From assembly GCA_035565355.1 (NCBI GenBank), contig DATMSM010000111.1, positions 1 through 21,626 on the forward strand: a stretch of DNA of 21,626 nt, given 5' to 3'. Numbering within the stretch: the first letter of the stretch is position 1; each line of letters begins with the position of its first letter. The notes beneath the pieces are model-generated. The model did not search any database. It was not told the origin of the DNA and saw only the letters and a list, made by a program, of their open reading frames with translations. Source of the stretch: Ga0074130 sp035565355 (GTDB lineage Bacteria; Pseudomonadota; Gammaproteobacteria; Burkholderiales; Rhodocyclaceae). Positions 1 to 6,486 of the stretch are shown one piece after another. The translations under genes and the position numbers were made by a program.

Positions 1-18
1 GTATTCGACCCCCTATAT

Positions 19-46
19 ATAGTAGGTTGCTACTGCCTCCTACTAT
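19..46. repeat. 8-bp inverted repeat, 12-nt loop, over the nuclease gene's stop
   Basis: ATAGTAGG at 19-26 is the exact reverse complement of CCTACTAT at 39-46. It lies at the end of the nuclease reading frame. No clear T-run follows on either strand, so a terminator role is only possible, not shown. Confidence 0.3.
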
Positions 47-567
47 GTCGATATTCCCAAGGCGGTATCGGCCGTGGATCCGCCCAGAGGCCTACTCCGG
101 CTTGCCGTGCCTGCTGTTCTACCAGCGCGTACTTGACGATCTGCAAGCAACTGCTCCCTCTCATAGGCTCGGTAATGCCAAGCCAAGCCCAGCTCAATCT
201 GACGCAGATTCGCATCTACGCCCCCCGGTAGAAAGATCTTCCCGACCAGCCGGCCGTATTTGTCTCGCTTGGACCAATCCACCGTTACCATGCGATTGAA
301 TACCGCATCGGACAAAGCCTGTTTCGACCGCTGCCCAAATGCCTGATGCTTTTCAGGGGCATCAATACCGGCGAGGCGAATTTTGTGTTCGTGTCTCTCT
401 TGATCAAGCATCGTAATAGTGTCGCCATCGGCAACACCAACGACTCTTCCGGCTAGCTCCTCGGCGCAGGCATGTGGCAACTGATATTGCGCCGCAATGA
501 TCAGGCAGATCACACAAAAATGTTTCCCCATACTCAAGGTCTCACACCGGCTATTGAGAGGCAGCAT
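30..567 (-). pseudogene. Thermonuclease (SNase-like) family nuclease, frameshifted near its 3' end
   Basis: Encodes a secreted staphylococcal-nuclease-type DNA/RNA endonuclease. The start at 567 has an AGGA six bases upstream; a second ATG at 531 gives a more compact signal peptide. A hydrophobic signal segment ends near HACA (residue 35). The OB-fold follows: DGDT (47-50), RLAGIDAPE with catalytic-type Arg64, Asp69 and Glu72, and KYGR (103-106) supplying the second arginine. After residue 145 (ADRQ) the frame is lost and runs through unrelated sequence to a stop at 43. The family's usual ending (YALVEQQAR, then GLWADPRPIPPWEYR) continues in another frame from about 137 down to the stop at 30-32. 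An indel near 133-137 therefore splits the gene. The catalytic residues lie before the break, so a product with an altered tail could still fold. Sequencing error is the alternative to real decay. Confidence 0.82.
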
Positions 568-623
568 ACGGTCCTAATATGTAAGGTACTCATAGCGCCA
601 GCTGCCACAAAGAAGAAAGATCG

Positions 624-1151
624 ATGACAACTGAAGACCATGCTGCAGCCTTGTACCAAAGTATCGGCGAGTTAGTTGTCTCATTTCAATGGGTAGAGAA
701 TCTCTATCGCCAAATAGGCTGGCTCATCCTCGACCCTACTCGCAAAACCTGGCCGCCCACTGCTCTGCGTGATGAAACGAATCATGTCCTCATCGACAAA
801 GTAACCGCGATGCTCTTGGAGCTAATAGAGTGTCACAAATTTCCGAACGGAGCAGAGGTAGTTCAAGAGGCCCAGGAGCTGCAATTACACTTTCAAGAAT
901 TCCGGAAATACAGGAATCGACTTCTACATTCGACTTGTATCGAACTCAATGCCGGCGGTGAACTCTTAGGGCACATGCAGGCAAATCCGCGGTTGATTAT
1001 CAAGCCTGACACAGGTGAGCAAATAGTTAACGTTGAATCACTCACCTCGGAACATGTGAGAGGAGCAATGGCAGAATACGCGCGCCATGCTTGCCGACTT
1101 TCCGCGCTTCACCTTCAGCTCATCCATTGGGCTCCCTTCACACAACCTTAA
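624..1151 (+). CDS. Hypothetical protein, HEPN-like (R-N-x3-H motif)
   Basis: 175 aa, predicted mostly helical and without a signal peptide. I do not recognise a named family. A helix around residues 82-103 ends in FRKYRNRLLHS, giving Arg97-Asn98-x3-His102. This is the arrangement (R, polar residue, three more, H) that marks the active site of many HEPN-domain ribonucleases. The N-terminal half (LYQSIGELVVSFQWVENLYR) and the hydrophobic helix near 60-70 suit an all-alpha HEPN-type bundle. The start is supported by a purine-rich AGAAGAAAGA just upstream. It stands alone, divergent from the broken nuclease gene. RNase or toxin activity is inference from one motif. It could equally be a non-catalytic helical protein, because RN-x3-H also occurs in proteins with no tested activity. 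Confidence 0.65.
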   Translation: MTTEDHAAALYQSIGELVVSFQWVENLYRQIGWLILDPTRKTWPPTALRDETNHVLIDKVTAMLLELIECHKFPNGAEVVQEAQELQLHFQEFRKYRNRLLHSTCIELNAGGELLGHMQANPRLIIKPDTGEQIVNVESLTSEHVRGAMAEYARHACRLSALHLQLIHWAPFTQP

Positions 1152-1515
1152 AAAGGGTAACGACGTCTGCATCCACGGGCTCCGGCCGCCATGGATCATC
1201 GCGGCTGAACTCAAGATGTAAGTCGGAAAGGAGCAGAATCTTCATCGGGTTGTTCCGAGCTCAGCCAGGCCACTATATTGGCCTTGTATGAGGTCCGCCA
1301 ATGAATCAATGTCGACTCGATAAGCACTGCCCATCGTCTCCTGCACATAGGAGACCGCAAGGGGCTCACTCGGTGCCGATACCGCAAAAAAACGGCTCTC
1401 GGCCTCGTTAGATGCGACCACTCCAAAAAGCATACGACCTCCCAAGCGCAATTTGGTCACAGTGTATTCAGCCCTTGGCTCACCAGGTGAGCTTCGCAAA
1501 GGGTAACCTTGCAGA
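1152..1515. other. Gap between two plus-strand genes, with one possible tiny minus-strand gene
   Basis: No convincing plus-strand gene, RNA gene or terminator is seen here. The only candidate is a short minus-strand frame at 1242-1499, listed separately. The first 90 bases (1152-1241) show nothing recognisable. Confidence 0.5.
1242..1499 (-). CDS. Possible small hypothetical protein (TTG start)
   Basis: 85 aa. The composition is protein-like: alternating hydrophobic and charged residues, acidic C-terminal half, DIDSLADLIQ helix near residues 63-72. This differs from the Arg/Ser/Pro-rich look of most spurious frames. The start would be TTG at 1499, with AAGG seven bases upstream. It lies divergent from the HAD phosphatase gene. 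I do not recognise a family and cannot exclude a gene remnant or a chance frame. Confidence 0.35.
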   Translation of the reverse strand: MRSSPGEPRAEYTVTKLRLGGRMLFGVVASNEAESRFFAVSAPSEPLAVSYVQETMGSAYRVDIDSLADLIQGQYSGLAELGTTR

Positions 1516-1962
1516 ATGATCCTGTTTCTAGACTTTGACGGTGTGCTTCACCCGGTCGGCGGCAAGGCCGAAGTGTTCTGTTGCGTACCGAAACTGTGGC
1601 AGCTGCTGCGCGCCTGCCCGGAAGCCCAGGTCGTGTTCTCTACATCTTGGAGAGAAACCTATTCAATGGACCTCCTTGTGGACTTCGCCACGAGCAATGG
1701 CGGCGAAGACTTGGTACATCGCTTCATTGGCAGCACGCCCGTGCCTGAGTGGTCCGAGGATGACCCGGTCAATCGCCTGAGCGAATGCGAAGCATGGCTA
1801 CAGGAGAATGGTCATACGGCGTCCCCGTGGCTGGCGATCGACGATAACGGAGAGTGGTTTTACGGTTGCCCGAATCTGTATCTAGTGGATCACGCCACAG
1901 GCCTACAGGAAAGCGATGTCGAAGCGATTGCGCGCCGCATCCAGCATGCGCAAGGGACATAG
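1516..1962 (+). CDS. HAD-superfamily phosphatase of the HAD_SAK type
   Basis: 148 aa, close to the size of stand-alone members of the family named 'HAD domain in Swiss Army Knife RNA repair proteins'. Motif I is FLDFDGVLHP, with nucleophile Asp6 and general acid Asp8. Motif II is FSTSWRE (Ser42-Thr43-Ser44), and the Mg-binding motif IV is LAIDDN (Asp109, Asp110). No large cap domain is visible, so the substrate may be bulky, such as a nucleic-acid end. In fusion proteins this domain accompanies RNA ligase modules, hence the name; for the stand-alone form the substrate is not known. The stop lies two bases from the stop of the convergent exonuclease gene. The ribosome binding site is weak. Confidence 0.85.
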   Translation: MILFLDFDGVLHPVGGKAEVFCCVPKLWQLLRACPEAQVVFSTSWRETYSMDLLVDFATSNGGEDLVHRFIGSTPVPEWSEDDPVNRLSECEAWLQENGHTASPWLAIDDNGEWFYGCPNLYLVDHATGLQESDVEAIARRIQHAQGT

Positions 1963-1964
1963 TG

Positions 1965-2444
1965 TCAGGCGCTAAGCCGCGCCATTGCATCCCGCAAGGC
2001 GCGCGCATCAATCAGCGCATTGTGGCGCCCTGGATGCTCATCGAGTGTCTGCTCCAAGTCCTCCATCAGACGCATGGCTTGATCGATCTCGACCAGGTTC
2101 TGGGCAAGGGCGAATTTCGGATGACGAATGCGTACCTTCTTCAGCAGGCCGCGTAGTAGAGTGCAATCCACCTCAGCGTCACTCACAAGACAAGAACCTG
2201 GCGTCTGCTGAATAAAATCAGCGACGAGCTGGGCTGCCTCAGCTCGAGTGGCTTGGGTTGGGGCCGCAGTCGGCAATTCAAGCCTCGGGAGAACATTTTC
2301 TTCCACGAAATCGCTGACCAAATGGCGTTTGAAGTCGGTGATAGCGATATAGAGCTCTCTACCATCCCCGCCAACCAAAGCGACAGAGATGAGATCAGCG
2401 TGCTGAAAGTCCGTGAACTCTGTATCGAAAAAGACTAAATGCAT
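1965..2444 (-). CDS. DEDD-type 3'-5' exonuclease (RNase H fold)
   Basis: 159 aa, a single exonuclease domain of the kind annotated as 3'-5' exoribonuclease. Motif I is FFDTEFT with metal ligands Asp7 and Glu9. Motif II sits in CLVSDAEVDCTLL (Asp89 or Asp93, the latter better placed before LL). Motif III is RHNALIDARAL, His141-x4-Asp146, the DEDDh pattern. Two-metal-ion hydrolysis of single-stranded RNA or DNA from the 3' end is expected. The ATG at 2444 follows AAGGGG whose AA belongs to the stop codon of the upstream membrane-protein gene, so the two are probably translated together. RNA rather than DNA as substrate is inference from similarity to small stand-alone exoribonucleases. Confidence 0.82.
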   Translation of the reverse strand: MHLVFFDTEFTDFQHADLISVALVGGDGRELYIAITDFKRHLVSDFVEENVLPRLELPTAAPTQATRAEAAQLVADFIQQTPGSCLVSDAEVDCTLLRGLLKKVRIRHPKFALAQNLVEIDQAMRLMEDLEQTLDEHPGRHNALIDARALRDAMARLSA

Positions 2445-2450
2445 ATCCCC

Positions 2451-2921
2451 TTAAAGAGGCGATGTGTGGGCACTCTTAGCTTTCCACCGGTCAATTATTA
2501 CAGTCCCAGAAAGCGTTGCACCTAAAGCGGCTAGACCAAAGCTAATGATGTTTTGTAGCACTTCAAATCCGCTAACAATACTTTCCAGAGCAACCTTTTG
2601 CACTACAGGGGCATGTTCAATAAATTGACTCGTATTTGCAATAAGCGTCTTCGAGCTAACCATTAGCACTGCAGCATGAAGAACAAGCCAAATTCCCATG
2701 CGAAAAAGCTGGGGTTCGTCCTTTGGACCGTTTTTGTAAAGGTAATAGACGACGAACCAGCAAAAGCTAAACTCGAATGACCATACGACAAAGTTGATAT
2801 CGAAGATGAACTGATAGGGTGATGGCAAGCTGATAAATGGATGCATAGCGATCGCTGCTAGTACAAAGTAAGAGCATAACCCTAGGACGGCGTCCCGCCT
2901 TTCCATAAGTACGACTTTCAA
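2451..2921 (-). CDS. Hypothetical four-helix inner-membrane protein
   Basis: 156 aa with about four membrane segments (residues near 13-32, 39-62, 73-90 and 127-147). The third segment and the fourth are separated by a soluble stretch of about 35 residues. I recognise no family. The frame can start at TTG 2921 (TAAGG about nine bases upstream) or at ATG 2906, which has no clear ribosome binding site, so the TTG is slightly favoured. It lies 45 bases after the 347-aa gene and its stop codon is built into the ribosome binding site of the exonuclease gene, so it is probably the middle gene of a three-gene operon. Codon and base use are more A+T-rich than in the right-hand part of the window. Confidence 0.7.
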   Translation of the reverse strand: MKVVLMERRDAVLGLCSYFVLAAIAMHPFISLPSPYQFIFDINFVVWSFEFSFCWFVVYYLYKNGPKDEPQLFRMGIWLVLHAAVLMVSSKTLIANTSQFIEHAPVVQKVALESIVSGFEVLQNIISFGLAALGATLSGTVIIDRWKAKSAHTSPL

Positions 2922-2966
2922 TACTGGATACCTTACGAGACGATAAGCGAAGATTTGGTGAAAAGC

Positions 2967-4010
2967 CTAATCGGCATGGAGTCTCCGTAATTGCTCGACC
3001 AGCCCCGATCCGATTGGACGTTCCTCATGCCGGGCTTGCATTGCTGAAATCCCTTCATATAGCAAAGTCATCATTTCGAGCTCAGCACACTCAACCTTCC
3101 CGTTTTCCTTTATTGGAACGGAAAGGAGGCGCTGCAACAACAGCCCGTTAGATTCACGGAGCACTGATATTGAGGTTTGTACTCCGCCCTCCCAAGTCAT
3201 TGGTGCCTCTCCAAGCGCCATGCTTCGTACAACATGAGCATTTAGGTGGCTTGCAGCAAGGAGTATCTTCGTTGCATTGAAACTGACCGATTGCTTTCTA
3301 TTGTTTGCGAATGGGAATACGCGCTCTGCCAGGATTTCGAATAGCTCGACCTCTATTGCTTCGAAAGCACGGATTCCACAGAGGATCAAAAGCACTCGAT
3401 ATATTGAGAGCCCAATATCAAGAGCAATTGCTTGCCCTTCATGTTCTTCCAGTAAGAGCATTAGACACGCTAAGGCATCCAACCCTGGCTGCTCTTCTAG
3501 CCGCTCTAATGTCGCTTGATCTATCGCCTGCCGCGATCGCGCCCCATCAATTTTGTCGAACTCAAAAAGGAGGTTTTGGATTCCCGGATGCAATTGCCCG
3601 ATAAGCATTTGGCGAGAAAGATACCTCCGTTTTTCTGACCGCAGACAGTCCCAGATAGGATGATTCAGTACATGTTCTGTTCCTGGAACAAGCTCGTTAA
3701 CGCGCTCAACTAACGTGGGATGAGGGCAACGCAATCCTTGGCTATATTTCGACCAATTGTTCTTGTGGTACTTGGTGCCATCGGCTGACCGTTTTATTCC
3801 TTCAATCTGTTCCTCAATGGTAGAGGGATTGAGTGGAGGCTCATCTAACTTCTCCCAAGACTGAACGCTTAGGCGCCGATGGACCTCGTAGTACCAATAA
3901 GCCACGCGAAGGCAGTCTACTTCGTCTTGGCGGGGGCTCTCCCCCGACGCGATAAGCGATAGGCGCTTTTCGAATTCAGCTCTTTGGATGCTTGTTGTTG
4001 GTTCGAACAA
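2967..4010 (-). CDS. Hypothetical soluble protein with an HTH-like segment
   Basis: 347 aa, soluble, probably largely helical. No family that I can name. Residues 85-97 (NWSKYSQGLRCPH) followed by a helix (LVERVNELVPG) resemble the second half of an XRE/Cro-type helix-turn-helix, where a W/Y, G and P appear in this order. The middle (175-225) carries Leu-rich helices and the C-terminus ends in a basic helix. The only good start is TTG at 4010; no ATG lies between it and the upstream in-frame stop, though ATT at 4025 is another possibility. It heads a minus-strand cluster with the membrane protein and the exonuclease. A regulatory or scaffold role would be a guess. Confidence 0.65.
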   Translation of the reverse strand: MFEPTTSIQRAEFEKRLSLIASGESPRQDEVDCLRVAYWYYEVHRRLSVQSWEKLDEPPLNPSTIEEQIEGIKRSADGTKYHKNNWSKYSQGLRCPHPTLVERVNELVPGTEHVLNHPIWDCLRSEKRRYLSRQMLIGQLHPGIQNLLFEFDKIDGARSRQAIDQATLERLEEQPGLDALACLMLLLEEHEGQAIALDIGLSIYRVLLILCGIRAFEAIEVELFEILAERVFPFANNRKQSVSFNATKILLAASHLNAHVVRSMALGEAPMTWEGGVQTSISVLRESNGLLLQRLLSVPIKENGKVECAELEMMTLLYEGISAMQARHEERPIGSGLVEQLRRLHAD

Positions 4011-4093
4011 GTGCGGGTTGTCAATAGAGTAAAGATGTTCGAAAAGATTACCCGCTTTTCGCCCCTATGTGGATGTCATTAGCATGACTGCAT

Positions 4094-4399
4094 ATGACTA
4101 CCCACCACTCTTCCTCCGAGCTACCTCTATCTCCACAGACGCAGAGCCTTGCGGATGCTTTGGAGCAGAGCCTCTCGGACCGGCACGGACCAATGATTGC
4201 CAACGAAGATCTGCGGATTGCGCTTGGCTATCCCTCTATGAACGCCTTCAGGCAGGCGCTAGTGCGAAAAACGGTCCCTATCCCGGTCTTCACACTTCCC
4301 AAGCGAAAGGGCAAATTTGCTCTGGTGAAGGATGTAGCTCGCTGGCTAGCAAAGCAGCGTGAAGAGGGAATAACCAACACGAAGGGAGGCTCAACATGA
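4094..4399 (+). CDS. Small AlpA/PrtN-like DNA-binding protein (putative)
   Basis: 101 aa. After a Ser/Thr-rich tail the core (residues 33-92) reads like a winged-helix excisionase or activator. A helix (NEDLRIALGY) and a second helix (AFRQALVR) are followed by PIPVFTLPKRKGKFALVKDVARWL. This hairpin with a basic loop then an 'LVKDVARWLAKQ' helix is the layout seen in AlpA/Xis-like and PrtN-type proteins of prophages and genomic islands. No integrase or prophage genes are visible nearby. The ATG at 4094 has no strong ribosome binding site. It is transcribed away from the 347-aa gene. Role as an island-borne regulator or recombination directionality factor is inference. Confidence 0.6.
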   Translation: MTTHHSSSELPLSPQTQSLADALEQSLSDRHGPMIANEDLRIALGYPSMNAFRQALVRKTVPIPVFTLPKRKGKFALVKDVARWLAKQREEGITNTKGGST

Positions 4400-4400
4400 C

Positions 4401-4410
4401 CTAGCGCTAG
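4401..4410. repeat. 10-bp perfect palindrome just after a stop codon
   Basis: CTAGCGCTAG is its own reverse complement and begins one base after the stop codon of the small DNA-binding protein gene. It may be a protein-binding site; chance cannot be excluded at this length. Confidence 0.3.
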
Positions 4411-4437
4411 CAACTGCTTAGGCCGAGCCTAAAGACA

Positions 4438-4472
4438 AAGCCCGACCCCCTCGGCAAAGGGGAATCGGGCTT
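4438..4472. terminator. Terminator-like hairpin upstream of the transposase
   Basis: AAGCCCGA (4438-4445) pairs with TCGGGCTT (4465-4472), with an inner CCCC/GGGG pairing. On the minus strand the stem is followed by TTGTCTTT. On the plus strand no T-run follows. It would block minus-strand transcription better than plus-strand, but could also insulate the transposase gene from read-through. Confidence 0.45.
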
Positions 4473-4493
4473 GAGTGCACTGTGAGAAGCGCG

Positions 4494-4616
4494 CTCCTAG
4501 TGTCAATCACAAAAGACCCGTTGTCAACCAAATCTTGGTTGAGTTGGCCTCCTTTTGTCTGCCCGGCCGTAATTCGCGGACGCAGCACAGCTGCGTCGTA
4601 GTTTGACACTTTGGAG
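4494..4616 (+). promoter_or_regulatory. Structured leader that can pair with the transposase ribosome binding site
   Basis: An outer inverted repeat, CTCC-t-AGTGTCAA (4494-4506) against TTGACACT-tt-GGAG (4603-4616), encloses two further arms. Arm one is CAAAAG/CTTTTG (4510-4515 with 4552-4557), topped by TCAACCAA-atc-TTGGTTGA (4524-4542). Arm two is GACGCAGC-aca-GCTGCGTC (4579-4597). All long stems are exact. The GGAG at 4613-4616 is the ribosome binding site of the transposase, eight bases before its ATG. In a transcript entering from outside, the site would be paired. Known transposons such as IS10 and IS200 limit translation of read-through mRNA this way; applying it here is inference. Confidence 0.6.
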
Positions 4617-4624
4617 TATCCGAA

Positions 4625-5776
4625 ATGGCACAGCATTTTCTATTGTCTGCTAAAGCACGAGATTTTGATCGGGAAGAAATTGACTCACTGAATGAGCTAG
4701 GGGCTATCCAATATTTAGCCAAGTATCGTTGGCCTGATGGAAAACAAAAATGCCCGGCTTGCAGGTCTGAGTCTCGCCATAAATTCAGGAAACATCGCCT
4801 CCGCTGGTGCTGCAATAAGTGCAGTCGAGAGTTTTCTGTGACGTCTGGAACTGTTTTTCAAGACCGCAAGATGCCAGTTAAAAAGCTCTTGCAGGCTATC
4901 TTTACCTATTCGAGAGTCGCCAAGGGCAATCCGGCTTTAGCACTATGTGGGGAAGTGAAGATTAGCTACGTTACGGCCTGGTTGCTTTGCAGCAAATTGC
5001 GCGAGGTCTTATTAAAAACCAGTAATCCTTGCCAGCTTTCGGGTTTGGTACATGTTGATGGCGGATATTTCGGTGGAAAACCTCGCTCTATCAATAACCA
5101 TGGCATTACCTCGCCCGAGGGTATTGCCGCGGCGGTAAAGCATAAGTACGGAGGAGCCCAGACTCAAGGTAAGCGGCGCTATAGAAATCTCAAGGCTGGC
5201 GGCGCGGAAAACGAGAGAAAGCGGAATGAAATGCGCCGGCTAATCTATGTATTTCGCCAGGTCGATGAACATGGTGGTACCGGCGCGATGAGGACGATTG
5301 TCGCTGTCGTACATAGAGCTACAGAAGTAGAGAGCGATGCGAGCCAGTTGGTTCAAAAGTATGTCGCTCTGGGCTCAACAGTCATGACTGATGAAAGCTC
5401 TGCCTACCGACGACTGAATGACCTCGGCTATAAACACTTTGCCGTCACACATAAGAAGCAATGGCGCACGGTAGAAGGGGTTAATAACAATCAGGCCGAG
5501 TCTTTTTTCGCACGGATGCGGCGAGCGGAATACGGTGTCTTCCACCGCTATACGCCAACGTACTTGAAGGACTATGCGAACGAGTTCGCATGGCGAGAGG
5601 ACAGCCGCAGAAAATCCTACCGCGAACGCTATGAGGATCTGCTTTTCCGGATATTCCTAGTCGGTAGATCCCAATGGTTTCGCGGCTACCACCAAGAAAA
5701 CTACTACATCAAGGCGTCTCGATCCCCGACGTATCAGCCGGCAAAGCGACGCCCTGAGCTGCTAGACCTTTCATAA
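4625..5776 (+). CDS. IS1595-family transposase
   Basis: 383 aa DDE transposase. The N-terminus MAQHFLLSAKAR is the usual opening of one IS1595 branch, which supports the start, as does GGAG eight bases upstream. A zinc ribbon follows (CPAC at 43-46, CNKC at 63-66), then the helix-turn-helix part (80-130). The catalytic core has HVDGGYFGG (Asp145), MTDESSAY (Asp256) and NNQAESFFARMRR (Glu292). An insertion rich in Arg/Lys (about 170-205) precedes the second strand block. The family normally ends soon after the 'SRQW..GYWQ' stretch, here residues 349-357; about 26 extra residues follow and overlap the next gene in antisense. I could not find terminal inverted repeats or a target duplication on either side, so the element's ends are undefined and it may have lost its right end. 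Confidence 0.9.
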   Translation: MAQHFLLSAKARDFDREEIDSLNELGAIQYLAKYRWPDGKQKCPACRSESRHKFRKHRLRWCCNKCSREFSVTSGTVFQDRKMPVKKLLQAIFTYSRVAKGNPALALCGEVKISYVTAWLLCSKLREVLLKTSNPCQLSGLVHVDGGYFGGKPRSINNHGITSPEGIAAAVKHKYGGAQTQGKRRYRNLKAGGAENERKRNEMRRLIYVFRQVDEHGGTGAMRTIVAVVHRATEVESDASQLVQKYVALGSTVMTDESSAYRRLNDLGYKHFAVTHKKQWRTVEGVNNNQAESFFARMRRAEYGVFHRYTPTYLKDYANEFAWREDSRRKSYRERYEDLLFRIFLVGRSQWFRGYHQENYYIKASRSPTYQPAKRRPELLDLS

Positions 5777-6305
5777 CTACTCGAGGATTGGTGCATCGCC
5801 AAAGGCTTTCTTTTCCCAGGCCTTTGGCGGGCATTTCTTCGACGAGGCCACGCTTCAGCATGGCTTTCAAATGCCGTCGGACAGCGCTACGGTATTCTGG
5901 GAATTCGTAGTCTCGAATCTTCGGATAACGCTTAGTGGTCACAAAGGATGCAATCTCGTTTGTAGTCATCCACTCCCGCGGACCAAGAGTAAAACAATCG
6001 TAAATAGTGGGAGTCATGTTCCCGTATCGCACCCTCCGTTCCTGTTCACGCAAGGGAGGTATCGCCTCTGGATCAACCTCTATTTGGTGAAGACCGATTG
6101 CCTGATCCAGGGCAGCCACATCACTTTTGAGGGTCCGAAGGATTTTTGGTAGATGAATGTCGTGTTGATCGACAATGATCTTGGCGCGCTCATATTTCTC
6201 AGCAAATTTGGCGATCTTGTCTTCAATCTTCTGGATCTGACCGGCGATCCGGCGCCGGTTATCGAGGAGCCAATTGAGGCTAGGAGGTACGCGGTATCGA
6301 GTCAT
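5709..6305 (-). CDS. Hypothetical coiled-coil / winged-helix protein
   Basis: 198 aa. Residues 13-75 form a charged helical, coiled-coil-like stretch (RRRIAGQIQKIEDKI and onward). Residues 100-172 look like a winged helix: a TTNEIASFV helix, a recognition-type helix (SAVRRHLKAMLKRGLV), then a short wing ending in SLWRCTNP. Proteins of this shape are annotated only as hypothetical. The start ATG at 6305 has a weak GGTCGG upstream. The last 24 residues are encoded opposite the transposase's 3' end (68 bases shared), so the true C-terminus may be at about CTNP, with the rest dependent on the history of that junction. Confidence 0.6.
   Translation of the reverse strand: MTRYRVPPSLNWLLDNRRRIAGQIQKIEDKIAKFAEKYERAKIIVDQHDIHLPKILRTLKSDVAALDQAIGLHQIEVDPEAIPPLREQERRVRYGNMTPTIYDCFTLGPREWMTTNEIASFVTTKRYPKIRDYEFPEYRSAVRRHLKAMLKRGLVEEMPAKGLGKESLWRCTNPRVVMKGLAAQGVALPADTSGIETP
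5797..5829. repeat. 10-bp inverted repeat downstream of the transposase gene
   Basis: CGCCAAAGGC (5797-5806) and GCCTTTGGCG (5820-5829) match exactly across a 13-nt loop. They lie 20 bases after the transposase stop and inside the minus-strand winged-helix gene (its codons for AKG and SLWR). It could act as a plus-strand terminator, as GCATTTCTTC follows, or be a by-product of coding sequence. Confidence 0.4.
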
Positions 6306-6431
6306 ACCGACCAGATTACGGCTGGCTTAAATTTGCCTCAAGGGGCTACAGCCTAATCATGGCGGGTACTTCTCTATTTTTGGCTGATGCTTGTTGAAAA
6401 AGCGCCAGCCACCGCCGCACGCCAGCCATGC

Positions 6432-6454
6432 GCATTTGCGGGAATGGCAAATGC
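6432..6454. promoter_or_regulatory. 8-bp inverted repeat upstream of the DUF4142 gene
   Basis: GCATTTGC (6432-6439) and GCAAATGC (6447-6454) with a 7-base centre, 32 bases before the DUF4142 start codon. The position suits an operator or a leader hairpin. No known regulator consensus is recognised. Confidence 0.35.
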
Positions 6455-6486
6455 ATGCGAAAGAGCACTTGTTTATGGAGTGAAAA

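Noticed and set aside
27..299. 90-codon plus-strand frame at the left edge
   Set aside because: Lies antisense to the frameshifted nuclease; Pro/Arg/Ser-rich with no domain.
4494..4616. Integron attC site
   Set aside because: The folded repeat lacks the GTTRRRY core sites, genes around it are in mixed orientation and no integron integrase is seen.
4400..5860. Complete insertion sequence with terminal inverted repeats and an 8-bp target duplication
   Set aside because: I compared the DNA on both sides of the transposase gene by eye and found no matching ends; only the transposase is reported.
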